Assembly: GCA_963805715.1 (NCBI GenBank)
Contig: CAWDVK010000004.1
Location: 1-64,000, forward strand
Source of the DNA: CAWDVK01 sp963805715
GTDB taxonomy: Bacteria; Actinomycetota; Actinomycetes; Streptosporangiales; Streptosporangiaceae
DNA: 64,000 nt
Reading direction: 5' to 3'
In this document: positions 44,572-53,201 of the stretch, piece by piece
Position numbering within the stretch: the stretch's first letter is position 1
Layout: each line of letters begins with the position of its first letter
Made by a program: the position numbers and the translations under genes
The notes under the pieces: generated by a model
Seen by the model: the letters and a program-made list of their open reading frames with translations, nothing else
Told to the model about the DNA's origin: nothing
The model's database searches: none

Positions 44572-45318
44572 ATGACGGGCTACGAGAGGGTGTTACCCAT
44601 GAGGGGCACGACACAGGTTTCGCCGGATGTCGTGAAGGATGTCGCGTTCGCGGTCTGCAGCGGCTTGGGGGGTACTGACTGTCAGAAATTCCCAGTGTGG
44701 GTGCAGGGGATCCGCGCTGTACTGCTCGTGCGGCTGGATGTGAATGAGTGTGACCGGCGCGTCGCTGGGGGACTCGATGCCGTCAGTTCGCCGGACATCT
44801 TGAGGATCTTGCTAGGGCTTCCTCTTGGCGAGCCTGTGCCCTACGCGGCCTTGACAGCGGCGGAGCGTTCGGCGCTCCGTACCGTTCCCCGCGGCGTTGT
44901 GTCCTTCGATGGCTCTTGCGTGATTCGTCGTGCGGTACCGCCACTTGAAGTGGCCATGGCGCTGGTTCCTGCGGGTTCCTGGCGCAGCGGTCTAGAGCGG
45001 GCCGGGCGGTTTGCGCCTTTCTGCCCGCGAGCTATCGTTCTCCGGCTGCGCCCGCGTGATCTAAACGATCTTTACATAGAGGCAGGTTTCTACGGCATCG
45101 GTGTGATAGCTGCGAACAGCGACGCCGGGCCTGAGGTACTAGTCGAGCCTGCCCGGTTCCTTAGGAATCGGCTTACGGTGGCTGGCTGGCGCTTCCTGGA
45201 AGAGGTGTACCGCCAGGTCAGTTCGTCGGCTGAGCTGAAGGTGCATGCAAGGTGGCCTGCCGCTGGGTATCGCGCAGCGGGAGGCTTGCCCATTGCCGGA
45301 GTGCCGGCGGGGGCTTGA
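44572..45318 (+). CDS. Hypothetical protein
   Basis: 248 residues; a second in-frame ATG at 44599 (MRGTTQVSPDVVKDVAFAVC) is an alternative start. Mixed composition with hydrophobic stretches (GIRAVLLVRLDVNECDRR, CPRAIVLRLRPRDLNDLYIE, AGFYGIGVIAAN) suggests a soluble alpha/beta protein. No family recognised, no signal peptide. Its last 100 bp overlap, tail to tail, the end of the TIM-barrel-like gene of the XRE-ImmA operon. The three genes may form one accessory locus. Function unknown. Confidence 0.55.
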   Translation: MTGYERVLPMRGTTQVSPDVVKDVAFAVCSGLGGTDCQKFPVWVQGIRAVLLVRLDVNECDRRVAGGLDAVSSPDILRILLGLPLGEPVPYAALTAAERSALRTVPRGVVSFDGSCVIRRAVPPLEVAMALVPAGSWRSGLERAGRFAPFCPRAIVLRLRPRDLNDLYIEAGFYGIGVIAANSDAGPEVLVEPARFLRNRLTVAGWRFLEEVYRQVSSSAELKVHARWPAAGYRAAGGLPIAGVPAGA

Positions 45319-46422
45319 ACTTACCCGGCTGGCGGATCCTCGTGTTCTCGATGACGTGAGCGTCGACGGCTGCCTGGCAGCGGTTTTGCCACCACCGCTG
45401 ACGTCCAGCGATGTTGTGGTTCTCAAAAAGGCCGGGGAGCCAGCTATTCCACAGTGCCGCATTGTGTTCGTGAGCGGCCGCGCGGATCAGGTCGGTAAGC
45501 CCGTAGAAGGAATCGACCGGTAGAGGACTGCCGCCGCAAAGTGGGCATGGGCACGGTGGCGGAGTTACGTTGTCATAGGCATTGGCGAGAAAGTCAGCCG
45601 CGCTGAAGCGCAGCAGCTCGGGCACCAGCACGGTCGGAAAGTGCGGAAATGGTTTTGAGGACTCTGGTCGCTCTCCGGCGGGGACCAGGTGCCGCAGTGA
45701 GCCACCCGCTCCGATTGCGGCGAACGAGCCGCCGTGCATCATGGCGTCGAAGCCAGCAAGGTCGGTACGCCAGAGCCCGATCCCGGGGACCTCTTGGAGC
45801 AGATCACGCAGGTTAGACGGAGCTGCCTTGAACTTCTGTAGTGGGTCATATTGCCCACCGAAGATCAATGCGACGGGATGAGGGATGCGTTGCAGCACCG
45901 CTGCCAGCTGCGTTCGTGATTCCTCGCGGAGCCACGCGATGGAAATCGGGACAAGCACGACAACGTCGTCCCGATCGAGCGCCTGCGCGGCGATCATGAT
46001 TGCCTTCAGGGCGTCTGATGCTCCGGCTGGGACATATCGGGTGGGGGTAAGCGTGACGCTCGCCCCGCGGTCAAGCTGATCCTGCAGAACGCTCTCAAGA
46101 TCATTACCGAATAGGGCGGGCTCGGGGAGAGAGAGAAGGGCTCGTCAGCCGTTGCGACTTCAGTCTCGTAGGCCGCCACATCTTCTACCAGCACGCCCGT
46201 ATAGCCAGACTTCCGCAGAGCAATCACGCCAGCCCCGGCGTTAGCATCGCAGAGCACCAAGCCCCCATGCGCGGCATCAAGGTAGGCGGGCACCTGCCGC
46301 ACATACTTTGGCCGGTTGAGCAGGAAGATCCGCTCGGCCACCGCAATCCGCGGCGCGGCCAAGCCGCCGAGCGTGCGCCGCAGCGGGGGTGCCAGAGCCC
46401 GTCTGCGTGGTGGGGCGATCAT
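45218..46422 (-). pseudogene. TIM-barrel/TGT-like protein with Cys-His zinc site, one frameshift at a TC run
   Basis: ATG at 46422 overlaps the immA stop (ATGA). About 95 residues in the first frame (YLDAAHGGLVLCDANAGAGV, YTGVLVEDVAAYETEVATAD) break at a (TC)5 run (46127-46136). The second frame continues GNDLESVLQDQLDRGASVTL, then VVVLVPISIAWLREES, HPVALIFGGQYDPL, GIGLWRTDLAGFDAMMHGGS and CPCPLCGG ... HEHNAALWNSWL. Beta-alpha strands plus CxCxxC...H recall tRNA-guanine transglycosylase-type barrels; this assignment is tentative. Loss of one TC unit would restore a single frame of about 400 residues. Confidence 0.55.
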
Positions 46423-47537
46423 TCATCGGCTGGCCTCGTGTAGGTGTCGGACTCAGCAGATTCTCTGGCCGAGTGGGGGTCAGGTAGATACAGGGCGCGG
46501 AATTCGTCTGGCAGTAGTCCAGCTAGACTGGCTGCTTGATCAAGGCCGCAGAGGCTCGTGAGGTGTTTAGCGGTTCTTGCCGCTATGTGGGGGCACTCAC
46601 TAGCGACAGGGCCAGGCTCATGAGTTCGGTATCCAAGCGTGGACATCTCGATCATCAGATTGCGGTACTGCCAGTCGCTGACGGCCGCCAATGTAACGGC
46701 GCGGCGGGCCAGTGCAGCCATTGATACCCTCCATCGTTGTTTCAGCACCAGAAGACGGTTCAGCTCCAGTTTGCCCCGCATCTCTGCCGCGATATCCGCA
46801 GCAGGCATCAGGAACTCACTGGCGAACTCGTCGGCCTGCCGTTCCTGGAGAACGGTCGCACCGGCCACAGGATGCATGATGATATGCCCGAGCTCGTGCG
46901 CGAGGCTGAACCGAAATCGGTCGCTAGGAGCATGCACATTGAGGACGAACAGCGGAGCCTCGTCCCCGTCCCAGGTGCTCACAGCGTCTAGGTCACGGGT
47001 GCCCAAGTCGCGGACGAGGATCAAGCCGCCGGCTTGTTCAATGATGAGCACAAGGTTGTGGATAGGTCCTGCGGGGACATTCCACAGCTTGCGGACCGCC
47101 CTTGCGACATCCGAAGGCGACTCCAAGTCGGTAACGGCGATGTGCTCGAAGCTGTGTACGGCGTCCGCTTCGGATGAGAGCAGCCCGCGGACCTGAAGGC
47201 GCGCCAGCGCCAGTTCGGCGTGAATTCTGCGCAGATGCTGCGCGCCAAGGGCAGCCTTCTTGCGATGGTGGACCAGGCCGATGCCCATGCCCGTTACGTT
47301 GGGTTCGATCCTTAGCAGGTGAGCTGGGTAATGCAGCGCTTGGGCGTACAGATCTAGCCGGGCGCCGCTAACTGCGATGCGTCCCGCCTCTGCCTTGCTC
47401 ACATACCCCTGAGAGATGCGGTCGGCCTGCGCCAGTGCTGTCATCGCCTTTGCGAGGTCGATCTGCGTCATGCCACGAGACTCCCGAGCGAGCGTCAGCA
47501 TGGCTGCATCAGCAGCCGGTTCAGATGTCCCCGGCAT
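46419..47537 (-). CDS. XRE regulator fused to ImmA/IrrE zinc peptidase
   Basis: 372 residues. N-terminal helix-turn-helix: LARESRGMTQIDLAKAMTAL, RISQGYVSKAEAGR. Central gluzincin motif FSLAHELGHIIMHPVAG (about 211-227) with the downstream Glu in QERQADEFASEFLMP. A Cys-containing C-terminal region follows. Such fusions sense stress and cleave or release a partner regulator, and often govern adjacent phage or accessory genes. Its stop overlaps the start of the TIM-barrel-like gene, a two-gene operon. Upstream, 47538-47836 contains the likely promoter and no other gene. Confidence 0.88.
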   Translation of the reverse strand: MPGTSEPAADAAMLTLARESRGMTQIDLAKAMTALAQADRISQGYVSKAEAGRIAVSGARLDLYAQALHYPAHLLRIEPNVTGMGIGLVHHRKKAALGAQHLRRIHAELALARLQVRGLLSSEADAVHSFEHIAVTDLESPSDVARAVRKLWNVPAGPIHNLVLIIEQAGGLILVRDLGTRDLDAVSTWDGDEAPLFVLNVHAPSDRFRFSLAHELGHIIMHPVAGATVLQERQADEFASEFLMPAADIAAEMRGKLELNRLLVLKQRWRVSMAALARRAVTLAAVSDWQYRNLMIEMSTLGYRTHEPGPVASECPHIAARTAKHLTSLCGLDQAASLAGLLPDEFRALYLPDPHSARESAESDTYTRPADE

Positions 47538-47836
47538 GGATCTTGCACCTCCTGCCTGACCGTACCCTCAATTCAAGTCCTCAAAATAGACCATCAAAAT
47601 ATTCCACGCAACCGCAACGCTCATCATGACCCAGGAGCGTGGCACGTGTCAGCGCCGATCGTCAGTTGCGGCCGGTGGTTCGAGGGTGCTGACCGGCGCG
47701 CTGGGGAGCGTATGGGGAGTGGAAGCCGTCAGATAGCGGCATCTCCCGTCGCAACCTGGCGCAGGATGGCGATCCGGGAAGATTCGTGAGACGGGTTGTA
47801 CTGCCTGCTCAGAGAGCCATTTGGGCTGGTCATCGG

Positions 47837-47882
47837 GTGGCGCCCCCAGCAGGATTCGAACCTGCGCACACGGCTCCGGAGG
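47837..47882. repeat. Proximal attachment-site copy within tRNA-Arg
   Basis: 46 bp of the 3' part of the tRNA gene (anticodon stem to CCA) repeated at 15378-15408 plus 16787-16801. The two copies have the same orientation, as expected for attL and attR. Confidence 0.88.
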
Positions 47883-47912
47883 CCGTTGCTCTATCCCCTG
47901 AGCTATGGGGGC
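47838..47912 (-). tRNA. tRNA-Arg (anticodon CCG)
   Basis: Minus strand, 75 nt with encoded CCA. Acceptor GCCCCCA/TGGGGGC, D-arm GCTC-AGGGGATA-GAGC, anticodon arm ACGGC-CTCCGGA-GCCGT with anticodon CCG, T-arm GCAGG-TTCGAAT-CCTGC, discriminator G. All stems pair perfectly. It is the integration target of the island to its left and remains intact because the element reconstituted the 3' end. The response regulator frame begins on the other side. Confidence 0.97.
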
Positions 47913-48033
47913 TGGCGCGTTCGCCTGGCAGGTGCGGGCCTGCCAGGCCCAGACAGAGTATCAGCACAAGTATCTACGGACACGACTGCGATCTGTACCC
48001 ACTGTGGCGGCGAAAGAAGATAGCCTCACGCGG

Positions 48034-48429
48034 GTGACGCAGGGACTGGGCCGCGTGCTGGTTGTCGATGACGATGAGGTCATCCGGCAGCTGATCGCCG
48101 TGAACCTCACGCTCGAGGGGTTCGACGTGATCACGGCCGTCGATGGCCGGGATTGCCTGGAAAAGGTGATCGAGGTAGGGCCGGACGTCATCACCCTGGA
48201 TGTCATGATGCCCCGGCTGGACGGCTGGGTCACCGCGACTCAGCTCCGGCGCAACCCGGAGACCGCCGGCATCAAGGTCGTGCTCATCACGGCCAGGGCG
48301 CAGGAGGACGACCGGGACCGGGGCCGGGAGATCGGCGTCGACGCCTACCTCACCAAGCCGTTCGATCCGGCTGAGATGATCCGGGTGGTGCGCGAGCTGG
48401 CCGGCGCTCCGAGCAGCGCGTTCGACTGA
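48034..48429 (+). CDS. Single-domain response regulator (receiver only)
   Basis: 131 residues from the GTG at 48034; the frame is open further back into the tRNA gene, but this start gives a canonical N-terminus TQGLGRVLVVDDDEVIRQLI. Receiver landmarks: Asp pair in VVDDDE, phospho-acceptor Asp in VITLDVMMPRLDGW, Thr/Ser in VLITARAQ, Lys in YLTKPFD. No output domain, so it works by protein contact. Conserved position next to tRNA-Arg and nrtL in actinomycetes. The sensor kinase is not in the window. Confidence 0.92.
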   Translation: MTQGLGRVLVVDDDEVIRQLIAVNLTLEGFDVITAVDGRDCLEKVIEVGPDVITLDVMMPRLDGWVTATQLRRNPETAGIKVVLITARAQEDDRDRGREIGVDAYLTKPFDPAEMIRVVRELAGAPSSAFD

Positions 48430-48455
48430 CCCGCGCCGGGCTCTAGCCTGAGCGG

Positions 48456-49724
48456 GTGATCACTGCCGACCTTGGCGCCGAGCTGGCCGCCGCCGTGCGC
48501 GCGGCTGCCGGGGCCGGCCACCTGCCGCCGGATGCCGTGGCGGCCAGGCCGAGCGGCACCTGGCGACGCCCGCCCGGTGCCGCGCCGGGCAGTTACGCCA
48601 GCTCCCTCCCATTCGAGATCGCCCGCCGGGCAGGGCTGCGGCCCGCGCGGGTAGCCGCAATCCTGGCCGCGCGGCTGCGCGCCGCCAGCTGGATCCACGC
48701 CGTGTCCGTCACCGGCGACGGTTACCTCACCGTCACGGTCACCCCGTCAGCCCTGGCCTTCCTCGCGGTCCGGATCGCAGCCGCGGGCCGGGCCTGCGCC
48801 CGCAGCGAATCGCTGGGCGGCGCCGAGCTGACGGCTCCGCCGCTGCCGGACCTCGCCGCCGCGCCGACCTGGCCGCAGGCCCGGCGAGACCAGGCCGCGG
48901 CGCTGACCGGGCGCCTGGCCGCAGCGGCCGGGGCCACCGTCGTGGTGACCCCCGAGGCAGAACGCACCACTTCCGCCGCATCTCCCGCGCCGCCCGGCGC
49001 CGCCCCGGCGTCGGTCCCGGTCACCGCCCCGCCGGCCGGCCCGATAGGAGACCCGGTCGCGCCTGGCCGGGAGTCAGGACCGGTCCTGCCGGGGCCCCGC
49101 GCAGGACCCGTCCCGCCCGACCCGCCCGTCCCGGTGTCAGCCGCGGTGGCCTACGCCGGCCCCGACGTCGTCCGCTACCTGCTCGCCCGCACCCCCGCGG
49201 GGGAAGGGGCCGGGCCGGCTGGGGCGGGCGGGACGGCTGGAGCGGGCGGGACGGCTGGGGCGGACGGGACGGGGGCAACCAGCCCCATCGTGTCGAATCG
49301 GCTGTCAGATCCCGCGTACCTGGTCAGGTTCGCGCACGCGGATGCGGGCGCCGTCCGGCGCTGGGCCGGCGACCTGGGGCTTGCCCGCACCGAAGCGGAC
49401 GCCCGGCTGGCCCGGCTGCTCGCGCACCCGGCTGAGCGCGTCTTGCTGGATCAGCTTTCCTGGCTGCCCGAGCGCATCGCCGGCGCTGCCCGGCGTGGCC
49501 GGCCGGAGGAGTTCCCGCGCTACCTCGAGAGCGTGGCCGCGGCGTGGCTGGACTGCCGGGAAGCCTGCCCGGCGCTGCCGTTCGGCGGTCATGCGGCGCC
49601 ACGGGATGCGGCGGGCAGGAGCGCCCGGCTCTGGCTCGCGGAGGCGGCTCGCACGGTGCTTGGCACCGGGCTGGAGCTGATCGGAATCGGCCCGGCCGGC
49701 CTGTCTCATACCGGGCTCTTGTGA
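48456..49724 (+). CDS. nrtL: ArgS-related anticodon-binding protein NrtL
   Basis: 422 residues, GTG start. The N-terminus resembles the arginyl-tRNA synthetase additional domain (SLPFEIARRAGLRPARVAAI, SWIHAVSVTGDGYLTVTV) and the C-terminus a DALR anticodon domain (RLARLLAHPAERVLLDQLSW, ARLWLAEAARTVLGTGLELI). The HIGH and KMSKS catalytic motifs are absent; the middle is a long Pro/Gly/Ala-rich linker with (AGGTAG)-type repeats. It cannot charge tRNA as a normal ArgS. Function unknown; may bind tRNA-Arg. In Streptomyces it precedes lysA-hom-thrC-thrB, which are missing here. Confidence 0.85.
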   Translation: MITADLGAELAAAVRAAAGAGHLPPDAVAARPSGTWRRPPGAAPGSYASSLPFEIARRAGLRPARVAAILAARLRAASWIHAVSVTGDGYLTVTVTPSALAFLAVRIAAAGRACARSESLGGAELTAPPLPDLAAAPTWPQARRDQAAALTGRLAAAAGATVVVTPEAERTTSAASPAPPGAAPASVPVTAPPAGPIGDPVAPGRESGPVLPGPRAGPVPPDPPVPVSAAVAYAGPDVVRYLLARTPAGEGAGPAGAGGTAGAGGTAGADGTGATSPIVSNRLSDPAYLVRFAHADAGAVRRWAGDLGLARTEADARLARLLAHPAERVLLDQLSWLPERIAGAARRGRPEEFPRYLESVAAAWLDCREACPALPFGGHAAPRDAAGRSARLWLAEAARTVLGTGLELIGIGPAGLSHTGLL

Positions 49725-50402
49725 GAATCGCCAGGTTGAAGTAGGTTCGCGGGTCATCTGGAGGATCACGGCACCGGGGGCCAGCGTTCCATGACTAGGC
49801 GGTTCAATCGTCAGCGAAACGGGTATCGCCAGCGGTGTAAGCCCCCTGGATGCCGACAGCTAAGGCAGAGCCTCCAGGGCCTTTCGCCGGCTGACAACCC
49901 TCCAGAAATCGGCCGGCCGAAGGGTTACCTGCGGGAATGCCGAACATGTGCGCCTGGCCACCGCCAGGCTGGCTGCCGCCTGGCTGTCGGCCCCTTTCAC
50001 CGGTGACGGACGCTGTCGAAGGAATGCCTTGGGTCCCGTTGGTGTTAAGCTAGGTGCTGCACCAGATGCCCCGCCCTGGGGAGAGGTGCTCGTCCGTATT
50101 CCATCCGACCGGCCATACGGCCTGCGGCGGGTTGCGGATCCCCACGACATTCGCTCATGGTCAGCTTCTCGCGTACGCGCCGGACGGGCCAGGTCGAGGG
50201 ATGCCGCGGAACCACTCACGGGGGCGATGGCACATAGCGGCGACGCGCGATGGCGCACCGCGCAGCAACCAGCGGCGCGACCAATGATGATAAGACTTGC
50301 CCGGCTACAGCTCAGCCGGGCGGATATAGCGGCTTACGCCGCAGCTGACATGCGACAGCGGGCACCGGATCACCGCAGCCCGTACCCCGGGAAGGACCCC
50401 TC
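49725..50402. other. Long rho upstream region
   Basis: About 680 bp with no gene. TTGGGTCCCGTTGGTGTTAA followed by GCTAGGTGCTGC (about 50030-50060) may be the rho promoter, leaving a leader of about 340 nt; long leaders with autogenous attenuation are usual for rho. In related genomes lysA, hom, thrC and thrB lie here. Confidence 0.45.
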
Positions 50403-50948
50403 GTGAGCGAAACCTTCGATCTGTTCTCTGGCCCCGCCAGCTCGCCTGAAGAATCTGCCGGTCTGTCCGGATCCGGTGGCATGACGGCCGGCGCGGCGCT
50501 CTCATCAGGGACTTCAGGGACTTCCCCGGGGGAGGCAGGCGCGGTACGCTCCAGGCCGGATGCGGGCGACGGCGCCCGTGCTCCCGGCTCGGCTGCGCCG
50601 GCCAGGCGCTCCGGAGCGGGGCTGTCCGCGATGCTGCTGCCCGAGCTTCAGCGGCTTGCCCAGTCTCTCGGCATCACGGGAACTGCGCGGCTGCGCAAGG
50701 GTCAGCTCATTGCGGCGATCGAGGAAAAGCGGGGCGCTGGCAGCGATGCCGCTGGCAGCACTGCTCCGGCTAGTGCCAGCGGGAGCAGCACAGCCAGGAA
50801 TGGCGCGGCAGGACGGGGCAGGCGCAACGGGGCTGCCGTCGCGTCATCCGGCGAGCTAGCGCCGGCCGCGGAGCTTCCAGGGCAAGGGATCCGACAACTC
50901 AGACCAGCGGGGCGCGCCTGCGGGAGCCGGCGCGATCCGCCCTGTTGA
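50403..50948 (+). CDS. rho: Rho N-terminal part (Rho_N domain), separated from the catalytic part by a frameshift
   Basis: 181 residues. After a Ser/Gly/Ala-rich start comes the SAP-like Rho_N helix bundle LSAMLLPELQRLAQSLGITG and TARLRKGQLIAAIEEKRGAG, then a low-complexity linker. The frame ends at 50948 with unrelated residues (RPAGRACGSRRDPPC). Near 50870-50890 another frame takes over (QGKGSDNSDQRGAPAGAGAI) and leads directly into the catalytic Rho at 50959 and beyond. Actinobacterial Rho normally carries both in one chain. Either an indel error or two separate polypeptides. Confidence 0.8.
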   Translation: MSETFDLFSGPASSPEESAGLSGSGGMTAGAALSSGTSGTSPGEAGAVRSRPDAGDGARAPGSAAPARRSGAGLSAMLLPELQRLAQSLGITGTARLRKGQLIAAIEEKRGAGSDAAGSTAPASASGSSTARNGAAGRGRRNGAAVASSGELAPAAELPGQGIRQLRPAGRACGSRRDPPC

Positions 50949-50958
50949 GCAGGACGCT

Positions 50959-52644
50959 ATGGAATCAGAGACATCGACGCAGCCCGGACTGGGCAGCACC
51001 GGGTATGCAGGCGGAATAGGGGATGCGGCGGGCGCTGGCAGCCCGGCCGGCGCCGCCGCGGCAGTCGGCGCACCGAACGGGGCCCAGCAGGACGATGTCC
51101 AGCATGACGGCCAGCGCGGCGATCGTCGTCGCCGGGGCGGGAGCAACCGCCGCGACGACCAGGCGAGGGCGGCCAGCGACGGAGCGGAGCACCGGGAGTC
51201 CGGTCGTGACTCCGGCTCAGGCGGCCGTGACCAGCAGGGACGTGATCAGCAGGGACGTGATCCGCAGGGCGGCGGCCAGCAGAATGCCGCGCAGCGCGGT
51301 GATGGCGGCCAGCGCGGGGAGAGCCAGCGCGACAGCCGGGGCGACGGCGGCCAGCGCGGTGACAACCGGGGCGATGGCGGTCGCGACGGCGACGAGCGCG
51401 AGGGCTCGGGCAGCCGCCGCAGCCGGGACCGGTTCAGGAACCGCAGCCAGGGCAACCGGCGCCGCGAGCGCGGCGGCGGCAACTCAGACGCCGAGCCGGT
51501 TATCTCCGAGGACGACGTCCTCATCCCGATCGCCGGCATCCTGGATGTGCTCGACAACTACGGATTCGTCCGTACCACCGGCTACCTGCCCGGCCCGAAC
51601 AACGTCTACGTCTCGCTCTCCCAGGTGCGCCGGTACGGCCTGCGCAAGGGTGACGTGATCGAGGGCGCGATCCGCCAGCCGCGCGAGGGCGAGCGCAGGG
51701 AGAAGTTCAACGCCCTGGTCCGCCTGGACAAGATCAACGGCCTGGATCCCGAGCAGTCCAAGGACCGGGCCGAGTTCTCCAAGCTGGTGCCGCTGTACCC
51801 GCAGGACAGGCTGCGGCTGGAGACTGACCCCAGCATCATGACCACGCGGATCATCGACCTGATCGCCCCGATCGGGAAGGGCCAGCGCGGCCTGATCGTG
51901 TCGCCGTCCAAGGCAGGCAAGACGCTGATCCTGCAGGCGATCGCGAACGCCATCACCAAGAACAACCCCGAGTGCCACCTCATGGTCGTCCTGGTGGACG
52001 AGCGGCCTGAGGAAGTCACCGACATGCAGCGCACGGTGAAGGGTGAGGTGATCTACTCGACCTTCGACCGGCCGTCGGAGGACCACACCACGGTCGCCGA
52101 GCTGGCCATCGAGCGGGCCAAGCGGCTGGCGGAGATGGGCCACGACGTAGTGGTACTGCTGGACTCGATCACCAGGCTCGGCCGTGCTTACAACCTGTCT
52201 GCGCCGGCCAGCGGGCGGATCATGTCCGGTGGTGTCGACTCGACCGCCTTGTACCCGCCCAAGCGCTTCTTCGGCGCCGCCCGCAACATCGAGCACGGCG
52301 GCTCGATCACGATCCTGGCCACGGCCCTGATCGAGACCGGATCCCGCGCGGACGAGGTCATCTTCGAGGAGTTCAAGGGCACCGGCAACATGGAGGTGCG
52401 GCTGCGCCGCGAGCTGGCCGACAAGCGCATCTTCCCGGCCATCGACGTGGACTCCTCCAGCACCCGTAAGGAAGAGCTGCTGATGACGCCGGAAGAGCTG
52501 AAGATCGTCTGGCAGCTGCGCCGCGTGCTGCACGCGCTCGACCCGCAGCAGGCACTGGAAGTGCTCATGGACCGGATGAAGGGAACCAAGAGCAACGCCG
52601 AGTTCCTGCTCCAGGTGCAGAAGACCACGCTCGGTGTCAGCTAG
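50959..52644 (+). CDS. rho: Transcription termination factor Rho, RNA-binding and motor domains
   Basis: 561 residues from the ATG at 50959; the frame is open upstream to the shift point near 50880. A long Arg/Gly/Asp/Gln-rich segment (about 1-175, with QGRDQQGRD and GDGGQRGD repeats) is typical of actinobacterial Rho and binds RNA. The cold-shock-like primary site is DNYGFVRTTGYLPGPNNVYV. Motor domain: Walker A SPSKAGKT, Walker B VVVLLDSITRLGRA, Q-loop VDSTALYPPKRFFGAARN, arginine-containing LRRELADKRIFPAID. A hexameric ATP-driven helicase that ends transcription. Followed by rpmE. Confidence 0.95.
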   Translation: MESETSTQPGLGSTGYAGGIGDAAGAGSPAGAAAAVGAPNGAQQDDVQHDGQRGDRRRRGGSNRRDDQARAASDGAEHRESGRDSGSGGRDQQGRDQQGRDPQGGGQQNAAQRGDGGQRGESQRDSRGDGGQRGDNRGDGGRDGDEREGSGSRRSRDRFRNRSQGNRRRERGGGNSDAEPVISEDDVLIPIAGILDVLDNYGFVRTTGYLPGPNNVYVSLSQVRRYGLRKGDVIEGAIRQPREGERREKFNALVRLDKINGLDPEQSKDRAEFSKLVPLYPQDRLRLETDPSIMTTRIIDLIAPIGKGQRGLIVSPSKAGKTLILQAIANAITKNNPECHLMVVLVDERPEEVTDMQRTVKGEVIYSTFDRPSEDHTTVAELAIERAKRLAEMGHDVVVLLDSITRLGRAYNLSAPASGRIMSGGVDSTALYPPKRFFGAARNIEHGGSITILATALIETGSRADEVIFEEFKGTGNMEVRLRRELADKRIFPAIDVDSSSTRKEELLMTPEELKIVWQLRRVLHALDPQQALEVLMDRMKGTKSNAEFLLQVQKTTLGVS

Positions 52645-52827
52645 CGGCAGGGCGGCGGGTGCGCCCCGCCGACTGGCCCAATGACTGGCGGGCAGGCGGG
52701 AATCTGCGGTCGGCCCGGCGCGTTGCAGGGTCTGGCACACTGGTAAGCCCATCGAATGCGGTTCCGGTTCACGCCCTTCGCGACAGCAAGTGGCGACCCG
52801 GCGACTGCGAGAACCAGGAGTAAGCAC

Positions 52828-53049
52828 ATGAAGTCCGGAATCCACCCGGAATACGTGGAAACGACGGTGACCTGCACCTGCGGGAACACCTTCCAGACCA
52901 GGAGCACGGCGAAGAACGGCGTGATCCACGCCGATGTCTGCTCGAACTGCCACCCGTTCTACACGGGCAAGCAGAAGATCCTGGACACCGGCGGCCGGGT
53001 CGCCAGGTTCGAGCGCCGCTTCGGCAAGAAGCCGGCTGACAGCAAGTAG
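52828..53049 (+). CDS. rpmE: 50S ribosomal protein L31
   Basis: 73 residues from the ATG at 52828, preceded by a GGAG site; the frame extends upstream but this is the family start (MKSGIHPEYVETTVTCTCGN). Zinc ligands CTCG and CSNC (C-x-C and C-x2-C) mark the C+ type. Structural protein of the large ribosomal subunit. Conserved order rho-rpmE-prfA. Confidence 0.97.
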   Translation: MKSGIHPEYVETTVTCTCGNTFQTRSTAKNGVIHADVCSNCHPFYTGKQKILDTGGRVARFERRFGKKPADSK

Positions 53050-53201
53050 GGCCTGCCGACGGCCAGAGCAAGCCACCATCACGCAGGTCAGATCACTAAG
53101 CGCAGTTCAGGGTTACCGGCCCGCTCAGGCCGGTAGCCCGGCTCGGCGCGTTCGCCGGCGGCCGCCCCGGCCGCGGCCGTCAGTATCGCGGGAGGTCAGC
53201 A

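Noticed and set aside
51484..53082. 532-residue minus-strand frame
   Set aside because: Antisense of rho and rpmE, no recognisable protein features.
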